64,000 nt of DNA. Origin: Ophthalmolycus amberensis. Its lineage: Eukaryota; Chordata; Actinopteri; Perciformes; Zoarcidae. Under the pieces are notes generated by a model, which worked only from the letters and a program-made list of their open reading frames with translations, searched no databases and was not told the DNA's origin. The position numbers and the translations under genes were made by a program. The stretch spans positions 72,001 through 136,000 of the forward strand of contig JAFEUB010001798.1 in the NCBI GenBank assembly GCA_024529925.1. Direction: 5' to 3'. Positions 34,741 through 47,350 of the stretch are shown here, one piece after another (position 1 is the stretch's first letter; the number at the start of each line of letters is the position of its first letter).

Positions 34741-37700
34741 CCTTTTTGTTGCCTGAGAGGCAACGCCTGGGGTTTAAAACCCACCAAACACTCACTGTTT
34801 GTATAGCTTAATGTGAGGGCGCTGTAATAACTGATGGTGATGAGCATATCAACATCTATACCAACTCAGAGCTTTCTTTTATCTGGCTCCTGGGCAGCAA
34901 CAGTGAGTAAATCAAAATTGAACAATAAAAGCCATCCCCAGAGGAAGTGACACTTTGAACCTAATTAGTGCTGAGGTAACAAAAGGGGGTAATCGCTAAA
35001 GCTGGACTGACCCATATCAGTCGAGATACGTTTATTACATATAGAGTAGATCTGTATTGGTGTATATGTCAGCCGAAACAGAAATTACAAACGAGGGTTG
35101 ATCTTTCATCTTTAGAACACATGATTCCATGGTGATCAAATCGTGGCTATTGTAATTTTGGAATAAGATACACGAAAACAACACAATTACAGTATGTTGG
35201 TATTACTTTTACAACTCTTCAGACGATGATGATGTTACTTAATCCCTGTGGGGTCATGCTGCATCAAGACCAAACATCACAATAAAACACGTGAAATGAG
35301 ACCCATGCAAACATTATCCTGAGATAAAGAAATAAACACAAAAAACAAGCAAATTAATCTCAAAGCTATTCACTAAAGAATACAAGAAGAAGAAGGTGAA
35401 AACCTGCAGTTATCAGAGAGCCTCCCTTTCCTTCTGACTATCCTCCTGTGGTTGTAATAACAGCATTCAGTGTTAAACTGACTCCAAACGCACATGGGAG
35501 AAGTTTGCCAACAGGGCTTTCTGGCAGAAAGGGTTCATTTGATACATAAACCTGATCAGCAAGGCTTGTTGCCTGAAACCTTCTAGTACTTCTGGTGGAA
35601 AGCCCTAAAAGCAAACCTCTCTCATGTTGAACTCCTCCTGTGTCAGATTAGTGAACAGCCGTTCTGTATCCTGACTCTCAGGTCTACTTCACATTCACTG
35701 ATACACTGATGATGTTTCATTTAAACTGCTGTGTTACTGAGGCTGTTAACACATTTGGACTGGTGTTTTAACAGGCTGACTCGGTTTGAACATAAGGGTC
35801 TGTGGGTGGGGGGGGGGGGGGGGTTAGGAGATTTCTTGCTTGACTAGAAACTATAAGTATTCATTCAGAACTTAAATGAGGCTGCTGGATCAGAGTGGCC
35901 AGTTCTTCAGAAATAATTAGTACAATCCCAGCCAATCAGGACAAAGGATTCACCCAGACCACTGTAGCGGTATGTCAAAAAAGTGATCTAGGACTGACAC
36001 AAATTGAATAAATCACCTCGCTGCCCACTGCTGGTACTGCAACATTCCCACATAAATGAAGGCATTGATCTTCTAGGACCAGTCCTCTGCAATAGTCTAG
36101 TTGGTGAAACACTGTCCGATCTGAGAGAACTTTTCCCAAAACAGCTCCGGGACAAGCTGCTGCTGCCCCGCAAAATCTTCTCCAAAGTCTCCTCTGGAGG
36201 TCTGATGTGTCCCGACCCAGCAAGCACCCCAACTTCAGAGCGGGCTCTTCATGTTCAGTGCATGAACTTTCTCTCCACTCGTTAGCTTTGCAGACTGCAG
36301 GACTTTTTGTTTTGGTTGACAAATTCAGACTGGAACTAAAACCACAGTCCTCACTGTTGACTTGAGCAGCAGCAGGTTGAGATTTCACCTTCCGATCATG
36401 TCTGCTTCATTCTATGTTTTTCTGCAAATTTAAATGTCCCAAACCATCAATGTGTTAGTCCATCTCAATCCTTTCTGACTTCCTGTCTGTGGCTCTCAGC
36501 TCTAAGCTTTCATTTAAAAAAGGCTCGATCATTTCCTCAAACGTCAAATAGGAGAAGTAGTGCATTTGTTGGGAGCTATTTTCAGCGGCGGATCGATTAG
36601 GGATGCGCAATTGTTTCTGTTTTCATATGCCCAGTCGTATCTTATTGGATAAAGACATAACAAGATGTACACTTCTTTCATTTCCAAAATTCTTATGTTT
36701 TTATATAACGAAACATAATGCTTCAATCCATATTTGTTGGAGTTAAGCCTCCCAAAAATAACATTTTCATTGTGAAACTGTCAAAACACTGCTTGCTCTC
36801 CCACTTTCAACAGTGAGGCACGCACCTAATGAGGTGGTTTGAAATTGACAGCAATCTGCACCATACATTATATTTATACAACCACAAAATCATATTTTCA
36901 CCATTTCGTTTTTGTTTTGAATTTCATAAAATATGACGAAAGACATTCAAATCTTCTTACAAAAACCTCAACATAAGCTTTGAATGTAAAAACAAACAAA
37001 AAACCATTCCAAACAGCCCATGATAAGAATCCCAGCTCCTCAAGATTAAATCTTGTTTACAATGTTAATAAGAAATGCAGGAAACATGAAAAGAAGCCTT
37101 CATGCTCTACATATAGTAATGTGATTAGAAATATAAAAGACATGGTGTTTTCTCAGCTCCAGTTTATGATCATCATAAAAACACCAATATGCACTCAGTC
37201 ACTGTTTTCGCATCAGATTGATAAACATTGCAATGAGCTTTATACCATGAACTTGTGTCACAAAGATACATTTGAACATAACTTAACTGCATCTCTGCCT
37301 ATATGACAATATACAGCATCATCATTATCATAATTACTCATCGTTACTCACTGCAATACTATCTAACCGTCTCAATACACAAGCAGCGCTCTGACTGACA
37401 GCCCTCCATCCACCCCGGGACTCAGCAGATGGTTTCTGACTGTCTGAAGGCAGCATCAGTGTGCAGCTGAGACTAAATTGGAGGGTTTGGGTTTTAGGTA
37501 AACACAGCAGCTGCTTTCCAGCCCGCCTCAAACACCTGCGGCCTCCCCTCCATCCCTCATTCACACGTTTATTCACACGCTCATGCCTTCCCTCCGTCTA
37601 CCTGGAAGTGCTTGCTGGTTGTTACATGTTACACATTTTCTCCGGTAGGAAGCCTGGTGAGCAGCACAGTACTGTACCAGCTACTGCAGGGCTGACAGCA

Positions 37701-38841
37701 TGGGTTCGACAGTGCTTTGAGGCTGTTTGTAGCAAACTATACAAAAAGAAATACACAGTTATGTCTGTGGGAAACAGATCAGCTTTACTCCCTGAATACC
37801 TAGAAGAGGAAGCTTTGACTTCAACATACAATAAATAATAGTAATAAAATAACCAGTAGTCATAGTTTTATGATCGGAGCTGTTAAAATGCTATCGTTGA
37901 ACACCACTAGCTGTTTGAGTCACAGCTCTTTTTCAGTGAGTTGCCTTGGCATGACCTCCGATGGAAGCTGCATCCTGCTTGCACAACACGTTCAGGCTGA
38001 TTTGCATAAGTCCATCCAATGAGTGTACTGACAGTACTAAACGCAGCTACACATGTTAAAACGGAAGAAAATAGACTTTTAGTTTACAGTATCACAGTAT
38101 ACCGTGGTATTATAAACAACGTTATCGTGCCGATTACATCTGTTTATCTGCGTTATTCCAAAAAACGGACATAAGTGAGTGACAGTGTGCATGAGTTTAA
38201 GGTACATTTAGTAGTAATTTAACATGCTATAATCCTGCTAAAATGCTTAACATGTTTATAATTCTGTTTATTACTATAATTCTGTTATCATTCCTTTTAG
38301 GGTAACTGATAATAATAATAATTATGCTTCCAGTTTTAGCTAAACCCTGTGTGCTAGTTTCCGTAATTAACCGGCTGATGTGCTTCTTGAGGATGAGACA
38401 GAGAGGAAGAGCAACTTTTTCCGCATTTTTACATTAAAATTCCAAATTTGGGCTCGATGCTGAGGTTTAAGGCTGGAGATGCAAAGGCCTAAACATGTGC
38501 ACATCTTGATGATATAAGCTGAGAGCTGGTGACCTCACAGAGCCTCAGCTGAGCGGCTCTTCTTCACACAGCAGCTCACTCTGGCATCTATAATTTAAAC
38601 CAGCAGCTGGCGTACCTTCAGACTTCGCTGTCAGGTTTACGCTGGTCGTAGCTCCCATGAGCTCTGCTACGTTTTCGTTTCAATTTGATGTCCTTTTGTG
38701 TTGAGATAACCGCACCCGCATGAGAGGGAGGGGAGCCGGGATGGGGGCTAAGCTCCTCCAGCTATAGGACCTGAAGCTATTACACTACCCAATCTGCTTC
38801 TGGCCTATGTCCAGTCGCAGGTCGGTGACTTGGTCCACATC
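34741..38841. other. Non-coding, no gene seen
   Basis: No recognised exon. A run of 16 G lies at 35,808-35,823. The moderately GC-rich patch at 36,004-36,285 is open on both strands but unrecognised. Confidence 0.4.
35808..35823 (+). repeat. (G)16 run
   Basis: Sixteen consecutive G after GTGGGT. A potential G-quadruplex. Confidence 0.9.
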
Positions 38842-39175
38842 TTCACAGAGACCTGGCTCCGTCGTGGCGTCTCAGATCAAGCTGCACTTGACGGGCGGAC
38901 CACAGGACAGAGAGCAGGACTCCAGTGGGACAAGAGGAGGTGGATTCTGTGTTGACATCATGATGCTTGGTGCTCAAGCAGTCAGAGTTGATGGACAATG
39001 TTTCCCTGATGTCGACGTTTGAATGTTTCGATGTCTGCGATGTTATCTGCTTGTTCCTGCTGTTTATATTCCTCCTGGTGCAAATTCTAAAAAGTGCACT
39101 GAAGGAAGCCACTCCTGCTTTTGTTTTTTGTTTTTTTCTCATGTTTTTCTCGTGTAGGCTGCAACTGCTTTAGGT
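38842..39175 (+). mobile_element. LINE endonuclease-domain fragment, copy 3
   Basis: Decayed frames give FTETWL, then a KTRGGG-like block (GTRGGGFCVDI), then a block equivalent to AVYIPP-AN-K-AL. This is the layout of the apurinic-type endonuclease of CR1/L2/Rex LINEs. It then passes into a T-rich tail with TCATGTTTTTCTCGTGTAGG and CTGCAACTG, shared with copies at 41,371 and 42,270. Confidence 0.65.
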
Positions 39176-41370
39176 GGTGTGGACTCCTTTAGGATTCCAT
39201 CGCTCTTTGCTTCACTGGCGTGCATCAGTCGACATCAATACCTATTTGAGCTAATCGTGTTTTAACAACTCAAGAAACCAATGACGTGACCAACCGCTGA
39301 CCGGCCATCGACGTAGAGTACCCCGCTCAGTCTGACCCCAGTGCTCTGCTAGTCACATGTGGCAACAACGATTAAGGCTCAAACACAGCCGCCCTGTCAC
39401 AGCCCTCGTGCTGACAACAACAGCAAACCTCACCACAGCAGGTATTTTGAGCATCCATGGAGCCAGTCAAATGTCTCCCTGCAGCAAGGCCCTCATTGTG
39501 CTCCCGGCGCTGGGTTTAATCACAGAATTCCTTCGCCCGGCGCATCAAAGGAGCACATGGCCGGAGGAGAGATGGAGGGTGTAGCGGAGCGTGTGACTGG
39601 TCGATAGAACAGAAAAACATGGATTTTGAACAACCGCACTGCAACCAGTTCACTCTTAACGTCTCTCAAAATAGCTATAGAATATTCTCATCTATGCAGC
39701 TTTGTAACATAGTTTTTTGCACAAAGTACAGATCTCTGCAGATCTCTCCTTATCCACTGATCCGATCATCCATCAGTGTGTGCTCTACATCTGCCTTTAC
39801 TGTAATGTAATGTAATTTGGCTTTTATGTTTGCTCTCTTCCCACCTTGTGTTGTGACTGCTGCGCAGCAATTTCAAGATTCATCTCATCTTATCTTTATC
39901 TCTTCTCCCCCAGCTACTGACGAGTCATTAGTTTGTCTCCCTGAGCCGTGAGAAATGAGACTGACAGTGAAATCTCTTGCCGCTGCTGTTGACCCAAAGC
40001 CTCATTACAACCCACAACATCAAAGTGTTGGAAGGCAACATGGCAAATAAATAGAAGCCAAATACATTCATAATTTTCTAAAATAAATAAAAGATCTGCA
40101 TTTATTTCTGTGTTTCCGTCGTATCACTCCCATCCACCGTTCTCAGCTCACGCTGTAGGGACACATCTGTAACCTGTTTCTGTGCCATCAAAGACTTTCA
40201 TGGACAGAAGGTGATGGCCTCCGGGAAAAGTTCTAAAACTTCACACGTGTTACACACGGAAATGTCCGTTAACAAAGGCTACAACAAGACAGTAAACTGT
40301 AACAGCTAAGATTAACGACACTCAGCAACAAGCAATAATGAAAACAATCTGAGCTCAGGCAAAGCTTTAACAGGAAGCTGGAGTTCAGTTTGTTGTCTGC
40401 AGATGTTTGTGTCTCTCCTCTGAGTTCATTAAATGATCCTTGAGCGTCTCCAAAGCCAAAGAGTTACGAACATTTACACACTTCATTGATTACTGTTCAT
40501 AAGAAATGATCCCCTACATGGAGACAGGATCGATCAGGATCAAACGGGATCAATCACAATCCTTTCAGGCAGCTGGTCTGATCCCATCGTCAGATAGTTT
40601 TACTTTATTTCTATTGATTTAATATTTTGTGTAATTTTATTCTCTGTTGGTGTGAAATAAAAGAAGTTGTGTTTTGTCAGCGTATGTGTGTAATGTTACT
40701 GATATGGTCCTGTGTGTCTTCATCGCAGCATTACAAGAAGACATGTCCTTAAAGGTTTAGCTTGTAAAGGCCTTGTGCTCCTGCAGCAGGACGCTGCACC
40801 AAACTCTCTGCTGATGAATGACACTGACCAGCTTATGGATTGATGCACATGGCCTTTTCAGCCATGCAGACAAATAAAGCTCAGCCACTCCAGCAGCTGT
40901 GTCTGCAGAGCAAGACGACCAGCCTGTTCAGAAACAGGGACGCTGCTGCTTGACCTTTGCAATTGTTTCATTATTTACCCTGTATTCAAGTCAGTGGCAT
41001 GAAAATATACACTTTTGCTTGATTGAGCTGCAGCGTAGAATTTTAATATGAATATTATTCACAGAAAATGAGCTTGTTGGGAACTTACCCTACCCACTAT
41101 AACTTAAAATACAGATGTGTGTTAGCATTTATTCTATACATGTTACCACTGTCAAAATATGAATAATTGCATAATTCATAAGCAAGTCCTGCTTTATAAT
41201 GTGCTGATTAATACTCTGGTCGTATCAGAAAGAGGCACAGTGAAGTCCATCTGCACATCTTTGCAAAATAGAAGAGCTGGTAGCTTGTAACACAATGACG
41301 AATCACAGTGCAATCTACAAAAATGATGACTGCAATGTTTTTTTCCTCATGTTAAATTTTGAATGTGAAG
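39176..41370. other. Non-coding, no gene seen
   Basis: No recognised exon, repeat or structural signal in this 2.2 kb. Confidence 0.4.
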
Positions 41371-41520
41371 ATGTCGGCCATATTATCTGACCAGAGAATA
41401 GTTGCTGCTGTTTACATTCCCTGTGATGCAAATTAAAAGAATGCACTACATGAATACACTACTGTTTTAGTTTAGTTTGTCATGTGTTTGTTGAGTTACA
41501 AATGGGCTACAACTGACTTG
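41371..41520 (+). mobile_element. LINE endonuclease-block fragment with tail, copy 1
   Basis: CRPYYLTRE, then after a frame break VAAVYIPCDAN*KNALHE, corresponds to the conserved CRPFYLPRE...AVYIPPDANAK block of LINE endonucleases. It is followed directly by TTTTAGTTTAGTTTGTCATG and GTTACAAATGGGCTACAACT. Confidence 0.65.
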
Positions 41521-41536
41521 GTCAGTTGTAGCCCAT
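41502..41536. repeat. Perfect 16-bp inverted repeat, 3-nt loop
   Basis: ATGGGCTACAACTGAC (41,502-41,517), TTG, then its exact reverse complement (41,521-41,536). The left arm is the tail of the LINE fragment; the right arm is an inverted extra copy of it. Confidence 0.95.
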
Positions 41537-42269
41537 CTTCTGAACACACTAGCAGGTGAGCAGGCCCCTTCTAACCCATATTCTAACCATATCCATGAGG
41601 CTGATAATTGCTGAGCGCCCATTCTAACAGCTATCATCATTTGAAACCAAAAGCTTGATCTGAAGACCTTACATTTCCATCAGAAGTCTCCTGGTATGCA
41701 CCTTTTGTACTATCTAAAGTGAAAATGAGTTGTGTAGTTTTCACACACACAGTATGACATCCTCTGATAGAGCATCACTGCTGGCAGACGAACCATCATC
41801 ACCACCTGGATCATTGACAGCAACTACACCAGAAAACAGTCAGCCCAGAAATATACTGGAATGTGCAAATTAACAACATGCTGAGGAGGTTTCCTCTCTG
41901 ATTCTGTCGACCTGGTTTCACACGTTCAACGTGTAAATATTTTCATTTCAAAAAGCAATCTTTGTTTTGCGTTTCTTTCGGTACAACATGGTGGGTGAAG
42001 ATCCTTCCAAAGATACGGAGCTTGTTTTTGAGAATGTTTACAATCACGTTTTATACATTATATAATGTGTAACTAAGCTGAGTTTACTGCATGGGATTGT
42101 TAGTCCAACAGTAAAGCACATGATATTACATCAGTCATATGAACTAACAGACATTCCCACAGCAGCACTGTTACAATCACCTTCTGAAAGGCTTGAAAAG
42201 AAGTTCAGTTCGACTGTGACTTTTCTCAACACAAGCTCATATTTGCAAAGACTGCAGCGAGCTTCTGCA

Positions 42270-42480
42270 CATGTCGGCCATATTATCTGAACAGAGAAAT
42301 GCTTTTGTTGCTGCTCTTTACATTCCTTATGATGCAAATGAAAAGAATGCACTACAGGAAAGTACTACAGTTATAGTTTAGTTTGTCATGTATTTGTTGT
42401 GTTACAAATGGGCTACAACTGACTCTGGTTGTGCATCCCTGTGTTGCATAATGACAATAAATGATCCTTGAATCCTTGAG
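42270..42480 (+). mobile_element. LINE endonuclease-block fragment with tail, copy 2
   Basis: The frame reads MSAILSEQRNAFVAALYIPY then DANEKNALQE without a stop, followed by the shared tail. The tail ends GACAATAAATGATCCTTGAATCCTTGA, a LINE-style 3' terminus with a short tandem repeat. It is 0.9 kb from copy 1 in the same orientation. Confidence 0.7.
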
Positions 42481-43254
42481 ACAGAAATGTGCAGAAGACA
42501 CAATTCAGTTCTTTACAGACCAAAGTTCACAGTCAGCTGTTTTCACAATGGGAGGAACAGGACCTGATGGCCTTGATGCTCTTTTCAATTATTCAACAGA
42601 TTTCAAACAAGATTTTAATCTGGACCTCCTCCCATCACAGGCACAACCTCCTATTAATACATACAGTCTGGCCCCGTCACGGTCTGTTTTCAGCCTCTAG
42701 CTTTTCTCATCTTTCATCATCAACCAACTTCACATTCATCTGGGCCTCCTCCCATGAGACACACAACCTTTTCTATTTCCACTTGATTAACTTTGGTACA
42801 GGGTTAAAACATTAGAATATTTTAGCTGGAAATAAATCAGATATATGTATGAAGAATAATAATGCAGAAAATGAAGGCGATTATCAGATAGTCCGCCAAT
42901 CCAACCAAGACGTATGAAGTGGCTGTGATCCAATCAATAACCGCTCCACCTTTTTTACACACAGTCATGACATCTCTATCATCTCTCTATTACATGTATA
43001 TCAGACTCCACGCATTCATATTTAAGATGTTACATCATCGTCTTTTTCATGTTAATTAATTCGATAACCAAGATTTTAAACCATTCTTGACATTGCAAAA
43101 GAAGAACAGTGTATTGTTTTCAGCATACCAACAACATGCTTGAAGTTAAACAGCACTAATACGCCACAAGACCAGAGACAACACACCATAACATGACACC
43201 AAACACATTCACACTCAGATTCCCGGCACGCCGTCATTCATCATTGACACTTAC
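42481..43254. other. Non-coding (would be intron if the 43.4-kb exon is real)
   Basis: A 79-codon + strand frame at 42,461-42,700 and its overlapping neighbour are not recognised. Confidence 0.4.
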
Positions 43255-43408
43255 CGACGTTGATGACGTTGGCGGACAGGAAGTGGCTGCAGGGAAGGCT
43301 GGCGGTGCTCACGAAAGAGTCGCCGTCCGTCGTCACTGTGGTCCTCGACCTCAGCGACAGGTTGGGGGAGTCGGTCACCATGGCCATTCTAGCTGCCACA
43401 GCCGCCAT
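43255..43408 (-). CDS. Candidate first coding exon of a divergent minus-strand gene (possibly plch2)
   Basis: Read on the minus strand, ATG at 43,408 opens a 51-codon frame (MAAVAARMAMVTDSPNLSLR..., ending SANVINV plus one base). It runs straight into CGTCG|GTAAGTGT, a near-ideal donor, in phase 1. The start context is GGTCATGG, with a purine at -3 and G at +4. The segment is much richer in G+C and CpG than its flanks, which fits a promoter-proximal exon. I do not recognise the peptide. The proposed identity rests on gene order only: in human, PLCH2 lies divergently beside PEX10, and this exon is divergent to pex10 and 15 kb away. No later exon of such a gene was found, so the next one would lie to the left of this window. 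It could also be another gene or a chance open frame. Confidence 0.4.
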
Positions 43409-46400
43409 GACCGCTGACGGATGACAATGTTCAAGGTGTAGCTGCTGACCTCGCTCCCCAAAGAGTCTGTAGAGTCTTTAGAAACTGGGATGCAGGCAAA
43501 TGGAGTCCAAGAAATATTGTATCTCATTGGTAAAAAATATCAGATAAAATCACTGGAAGAAGGAGAAAATTTAGCTTGAGAGGTTCCTCAAATTGAAGTT
43601 CAGTTGCAGTAGAAAGCTGAAAAGGAAGTGGACTGACTGCCTGCTATCTAGAGCTGTCAAGCTGTCAGAACAACCCTCAGTGAAATATTCCCAAAGCAAC
43701 AACTGCAATCCAATCCAATATTCCAAAGTGATGGCAGTCACAGAGAATTCCCAGACCCGTTGCGGAAGAGTCCTCACATGACATGTTTTATTTGTTGAAT
43801 ATGATGAATGGAATCACTCAAAACAAGGATTCTGGTCCTCCTGGTCCAGATCATAATCCCAGTCAGGCCGAGCTGCTGCAGTCACCTACAGCAGAGGACA
43901 CACAGACACCTTCTCTTCACTCCTCATGGTTGATGAGGACAAACACAAATATGACATGTTATGCAGTTTCTGCTCAGAATACTAAATTTGATTTTTGTGT
44001 ATTCGTACTAGAACTCCCTAGTTATTTGTTGTACGTGATGAAGGAAGGATTGTGATTAACATTAAATTCAGCACAAAACATGTACTTGTATGTTCTTTCA
44101 TTCCACTGTTATTGGAAGACAAATGGAAAAAATAAGATTGCTTTGACTGTATGAGCCAATGTGGACTGTATCCAAGAATTATTTGCAAAAAAATATTCTT
44201 TTAAAAGAAATAGCACAAAGTGTAAAAGGTTAGGACACTACATGTTAAAGCAACTCAACATTGACTTCTCCCAGCGCCGTGGTTGCTATATTTGACCTAA
44301 TGTCGATATCATTATGAACTAATCAAACAAAATCTTTCAATGTATTGGTCATTTCAGATCTCGATAAGGATGTATATCACAATATAGCATGTTTTCTGGT
44401 AAATCAAAAAATAAATAGTCGATATGAAATAACCACATGGTTTATATACTTGACAAATGAAAAACACTGAGTATTTTCTCATTTAATTAAGAACTTTAGA
44501 GCAACATTTTCTGAGAAATTTGAGTTGGAACGAGCTTCTTATTATCAATTTAGACAACGTGTTTGCATATATCGATATCTGAAAATTTGATTTCATCAAG
44601 ATATGATTCCATTGATAAATTGTCCTATTGAGTTATCAATCAGCCCCATCATCAACTCAAACAAAGGATAGGCCAAAGGCTGAAAAAAAAGAATGGCAAC
44701 CAATAGACAACAATCACCTGCACAACACACTGTAATCAATGAAGCTCATGTTAGAGGTGGGGGAATCACCAAAGTCCTAATAAGTAATAACAGTAATTGT
44801 AGGTGTCCCTCTCAATGTGCATTCAATCCATAAGATGGTCAGGGTCACTCCAAGCCCCTTTGGGCTCTTTCAAACTTCACTTGACCTCAGGTTCCATTAG
44901 CGATGCTGCTGCTGAGGATGTCACAGCACAAGTCACACGCATTTAATGATTCACATGGCTGTGAGAAAATGAAACCCAGAGGCAGCAGCGAACCGACACA
45001 GAAGAAGAAGATAGTATGTGGAGAGAACCACGAAACAGAAATGTAATTCAGTAATTAAAGGATAGGGATTTAAAATGTAATGAAAAAAAATCAATAAAGC
45101 TTTTACAAAGGCATTCAAGATATTCATTTGCTCTAGTTTAAGAAGAAAGCTTCAGTCTACGTAGGATGCAGCATGACTGGTGCCAGCATGTTACACCACA
45201 CCTCAGACTCACTTCACCTCTCCTACCTAAGCCTCCTTTGTTTGCCTACCTTCTGCCATCACTCACAGAAACCAACCCACATGAAGATTGGATACACCTG
45301 AAAACATGTACTTCTCCGCTTGAAAGTCTCCTTTAAAGCAGCTTTCAAAGTTGAAAGCTTTAACGCTGTGTATGTGATCCGCCGCCCTGCGAAGGACTGA
45401 ACAATGTGTGGTGTGTGTGTTGGGGGAGTGAGTCAGGGTTAGCTAGACGAGGTGGGCCGCTGGAGGACGTGTTGAGAACTGTTTCTGAAACGTTGGCGGT
45501 CAGATTGGCTAAGCTGCAGGTCTGGGCACGTTCTTGTTAGCGTCAAACCCACATACACACACTCCACCTGGACACAGGAGGTGTGTGTGGGACTAGTGCT
45601 GGTATGTGAAGTGGTTGGGGAAACACCAACATGCTTTTATTCAAACTAACGTGTTTCAAACAGTCATCAACAGAACAAGGAGGGCATCTTGTAACATGAA
45701 ACATTTAACAATTCCTTTGTACTCAATGTTGTAAGTGTGACTCAGGCAGAACTGCATCCGTTCAGTGCTTGAACACGATGTTCAGTCTACACATGATTCT
45801 GTTGAAAGAAAAGTTGGGTACTATCTTAGAGCTTAACCCAACCTTGTGCCACTGTTGACAAGTAGCTGATGGGAAATCCATTGCAAACAACAGCAATGTC
45901 TGTTTCTCACCAAATGTAGCTCTCGAATCAAGAGAGTCCAATAAATTACTGTTTGAGTTAGTAACATACATTATAATTATGCTCAGTATTCATTATTAAG
46001 ATCGGCTCAAGGTCTACCAGTGGGTAAGGCCTTAACGCACCGAGGGCATGATTTATAAAGGACACAAAAATGCAAAATACTATTCATACCTTGATGTGAA
46101 TTTGCGACAGTTTCAGCACTTTTTCAATAAAAGGTTCCAATAGATGGACGCAAGCAGAGGACCAGGATCCCATCGACCCAGGGCAACGTCTGACTGCTCG
46201 GTCTGCGGTAAACTGTTGTATAGCCTAAGATACTATAAGATATTTTATTGAGTTTCCTTTTAGCAAAATGCTCTGAGTGAATTTGAGTTCCCTCTGGTCA
46301 ACTGTTACGCAGTGTATATGTCTAGGGCTTTTATTGTGAAAGGTTAGAACAAAAGTAAAGGATCTTGGCTGAACTATACGTATTAAATATGTCCATTCAG

Positions 46401-46979
46401 CACAACATGGTTGGTTGGCACAACAGCCATCAAAACTCAATCTCAAATCTCAATATTCTGTCAAGCATTCATAATCAGTTACAGTTACAGCCGCCATGAA
46501 ATCATTCTCTTTGCCGAGACTCTCAGCCCCCTTATCTCTGCAATAACAAAAGCCTCAATCCTAACCACGCTAGCTAGTCAAAAGACACACTGCTTTGATA
46601 GCAAACATGAACATGTTTACTATATATCCACTTCCATTACAAAATTAGGTATTGTCTTTATGACAATAAAACACTGAAATCTGCCAACAGTAATCACATT
46701 ACTGGCTCTATTCTATCGGTGAGAAACTTTGGGATTTAAAAAAAATATTCTCCAAAGACCCTTTTACAAGCCGACTTACACTAACATCACAGTGTTAGCT
46801 AAAGAAGTAAAAAGGAAAGATTGGAGCACAAATCTCCTCAGAGTAGTGGGCTAAGGTTACCCATCGAAAAAGTCATCTGGCTGTGCTGTTTGGTTCCAGA
46901 ATAGAATACATTTAAGATGATAAACTGTGATTCTATGCAAAACAGGCAAGACGTTTCAGAAATGGAGAGAAAATGTTGC
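43409..46979. other. Non-coding region upstream of the candidate minus-strand exon
   Basis: Would contain that gene's promoter. At 44,280-44,660 repeated ATATCGATAT, GTCGATATGAAATAA and GATAAATTGTCCTATTGAG motifs suggest an old hAT-like non-autonomous element. Nothing else was recognised. Confidence 0.4.
46315..46349 (+). repeat. 35-bp shared segment, copy 1
   Basis: AGGGCTTTTATTGTGAAAGG with flanks matches 50,390-50,424 at 33 of 35 positions, in the same orientation. Confidence 0.85.
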
Positions 46980-47350
46980 TAATAGTTTAGCTTAGCCTTC
47001 TACTAACCTCCTCGGCTGTCACGGCTGCTACACCTCAGCGGCTAAACTATTAGAGAGATGAAGAGATGGCCTGCTTATTTTCTGTAACTATTGTAGCATC
47101 AAAGCATGGTGGAATTAGAAAGCTAACTAGCGGAAGGCTGGCTACTTAGCTGGCTTGCTAATTCCGCCATGCTTTCATGCAACACTGGTTACAGAAAATG
47201 ATCCAAACAAAGTTGTAACTTATTTAACGAGAGCAATCTGCTTACACTGTGACAAGAGTGTGTGGCTGAAGCATTAATTGTTCAATTTTACAAATTTAGC
47301 GGCTGGCTAGTTGGCTAGCTACCATGCCAATTCCACCATGCTTTCATGCT
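46980..47350. repeat. Repeat family copy with imperfect hairpin
   Basis: AAAGCATGGTGGAATTAG (47,101) faces CTAATTCCGCCATGCTTT (47,158-47,175), an 18-bp inverted repeat with one mismatch. A third partial copy, CAATTCCACCATGCTTTCATG, lies near 47,329. It shares sequence with 5,262-5,412. Confidence 0.75.

Noticed and set aside
36004..36388. Open frames on both strands in a GC-moderate patch
   Set aside because: No domain, and no convincing acceptor/donor pair or start context.
38842..39175. Reading this as an exon of a host gene
   Set aside because: The ETWL and RGGG-type blocks and the YIPP-like block are diagnostic of LINE endonucleases, and the frames are broken.
42461..42815. Two overlapping + strand frames
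   Set aside because: They follow the LINE-like 3' terminus and show no family resemblance.
43193..43417. 75-codon + strand frame
   Set aside because: It is the antisense shadow of the minus-strand candidate exon, which has the better start and splice signals.
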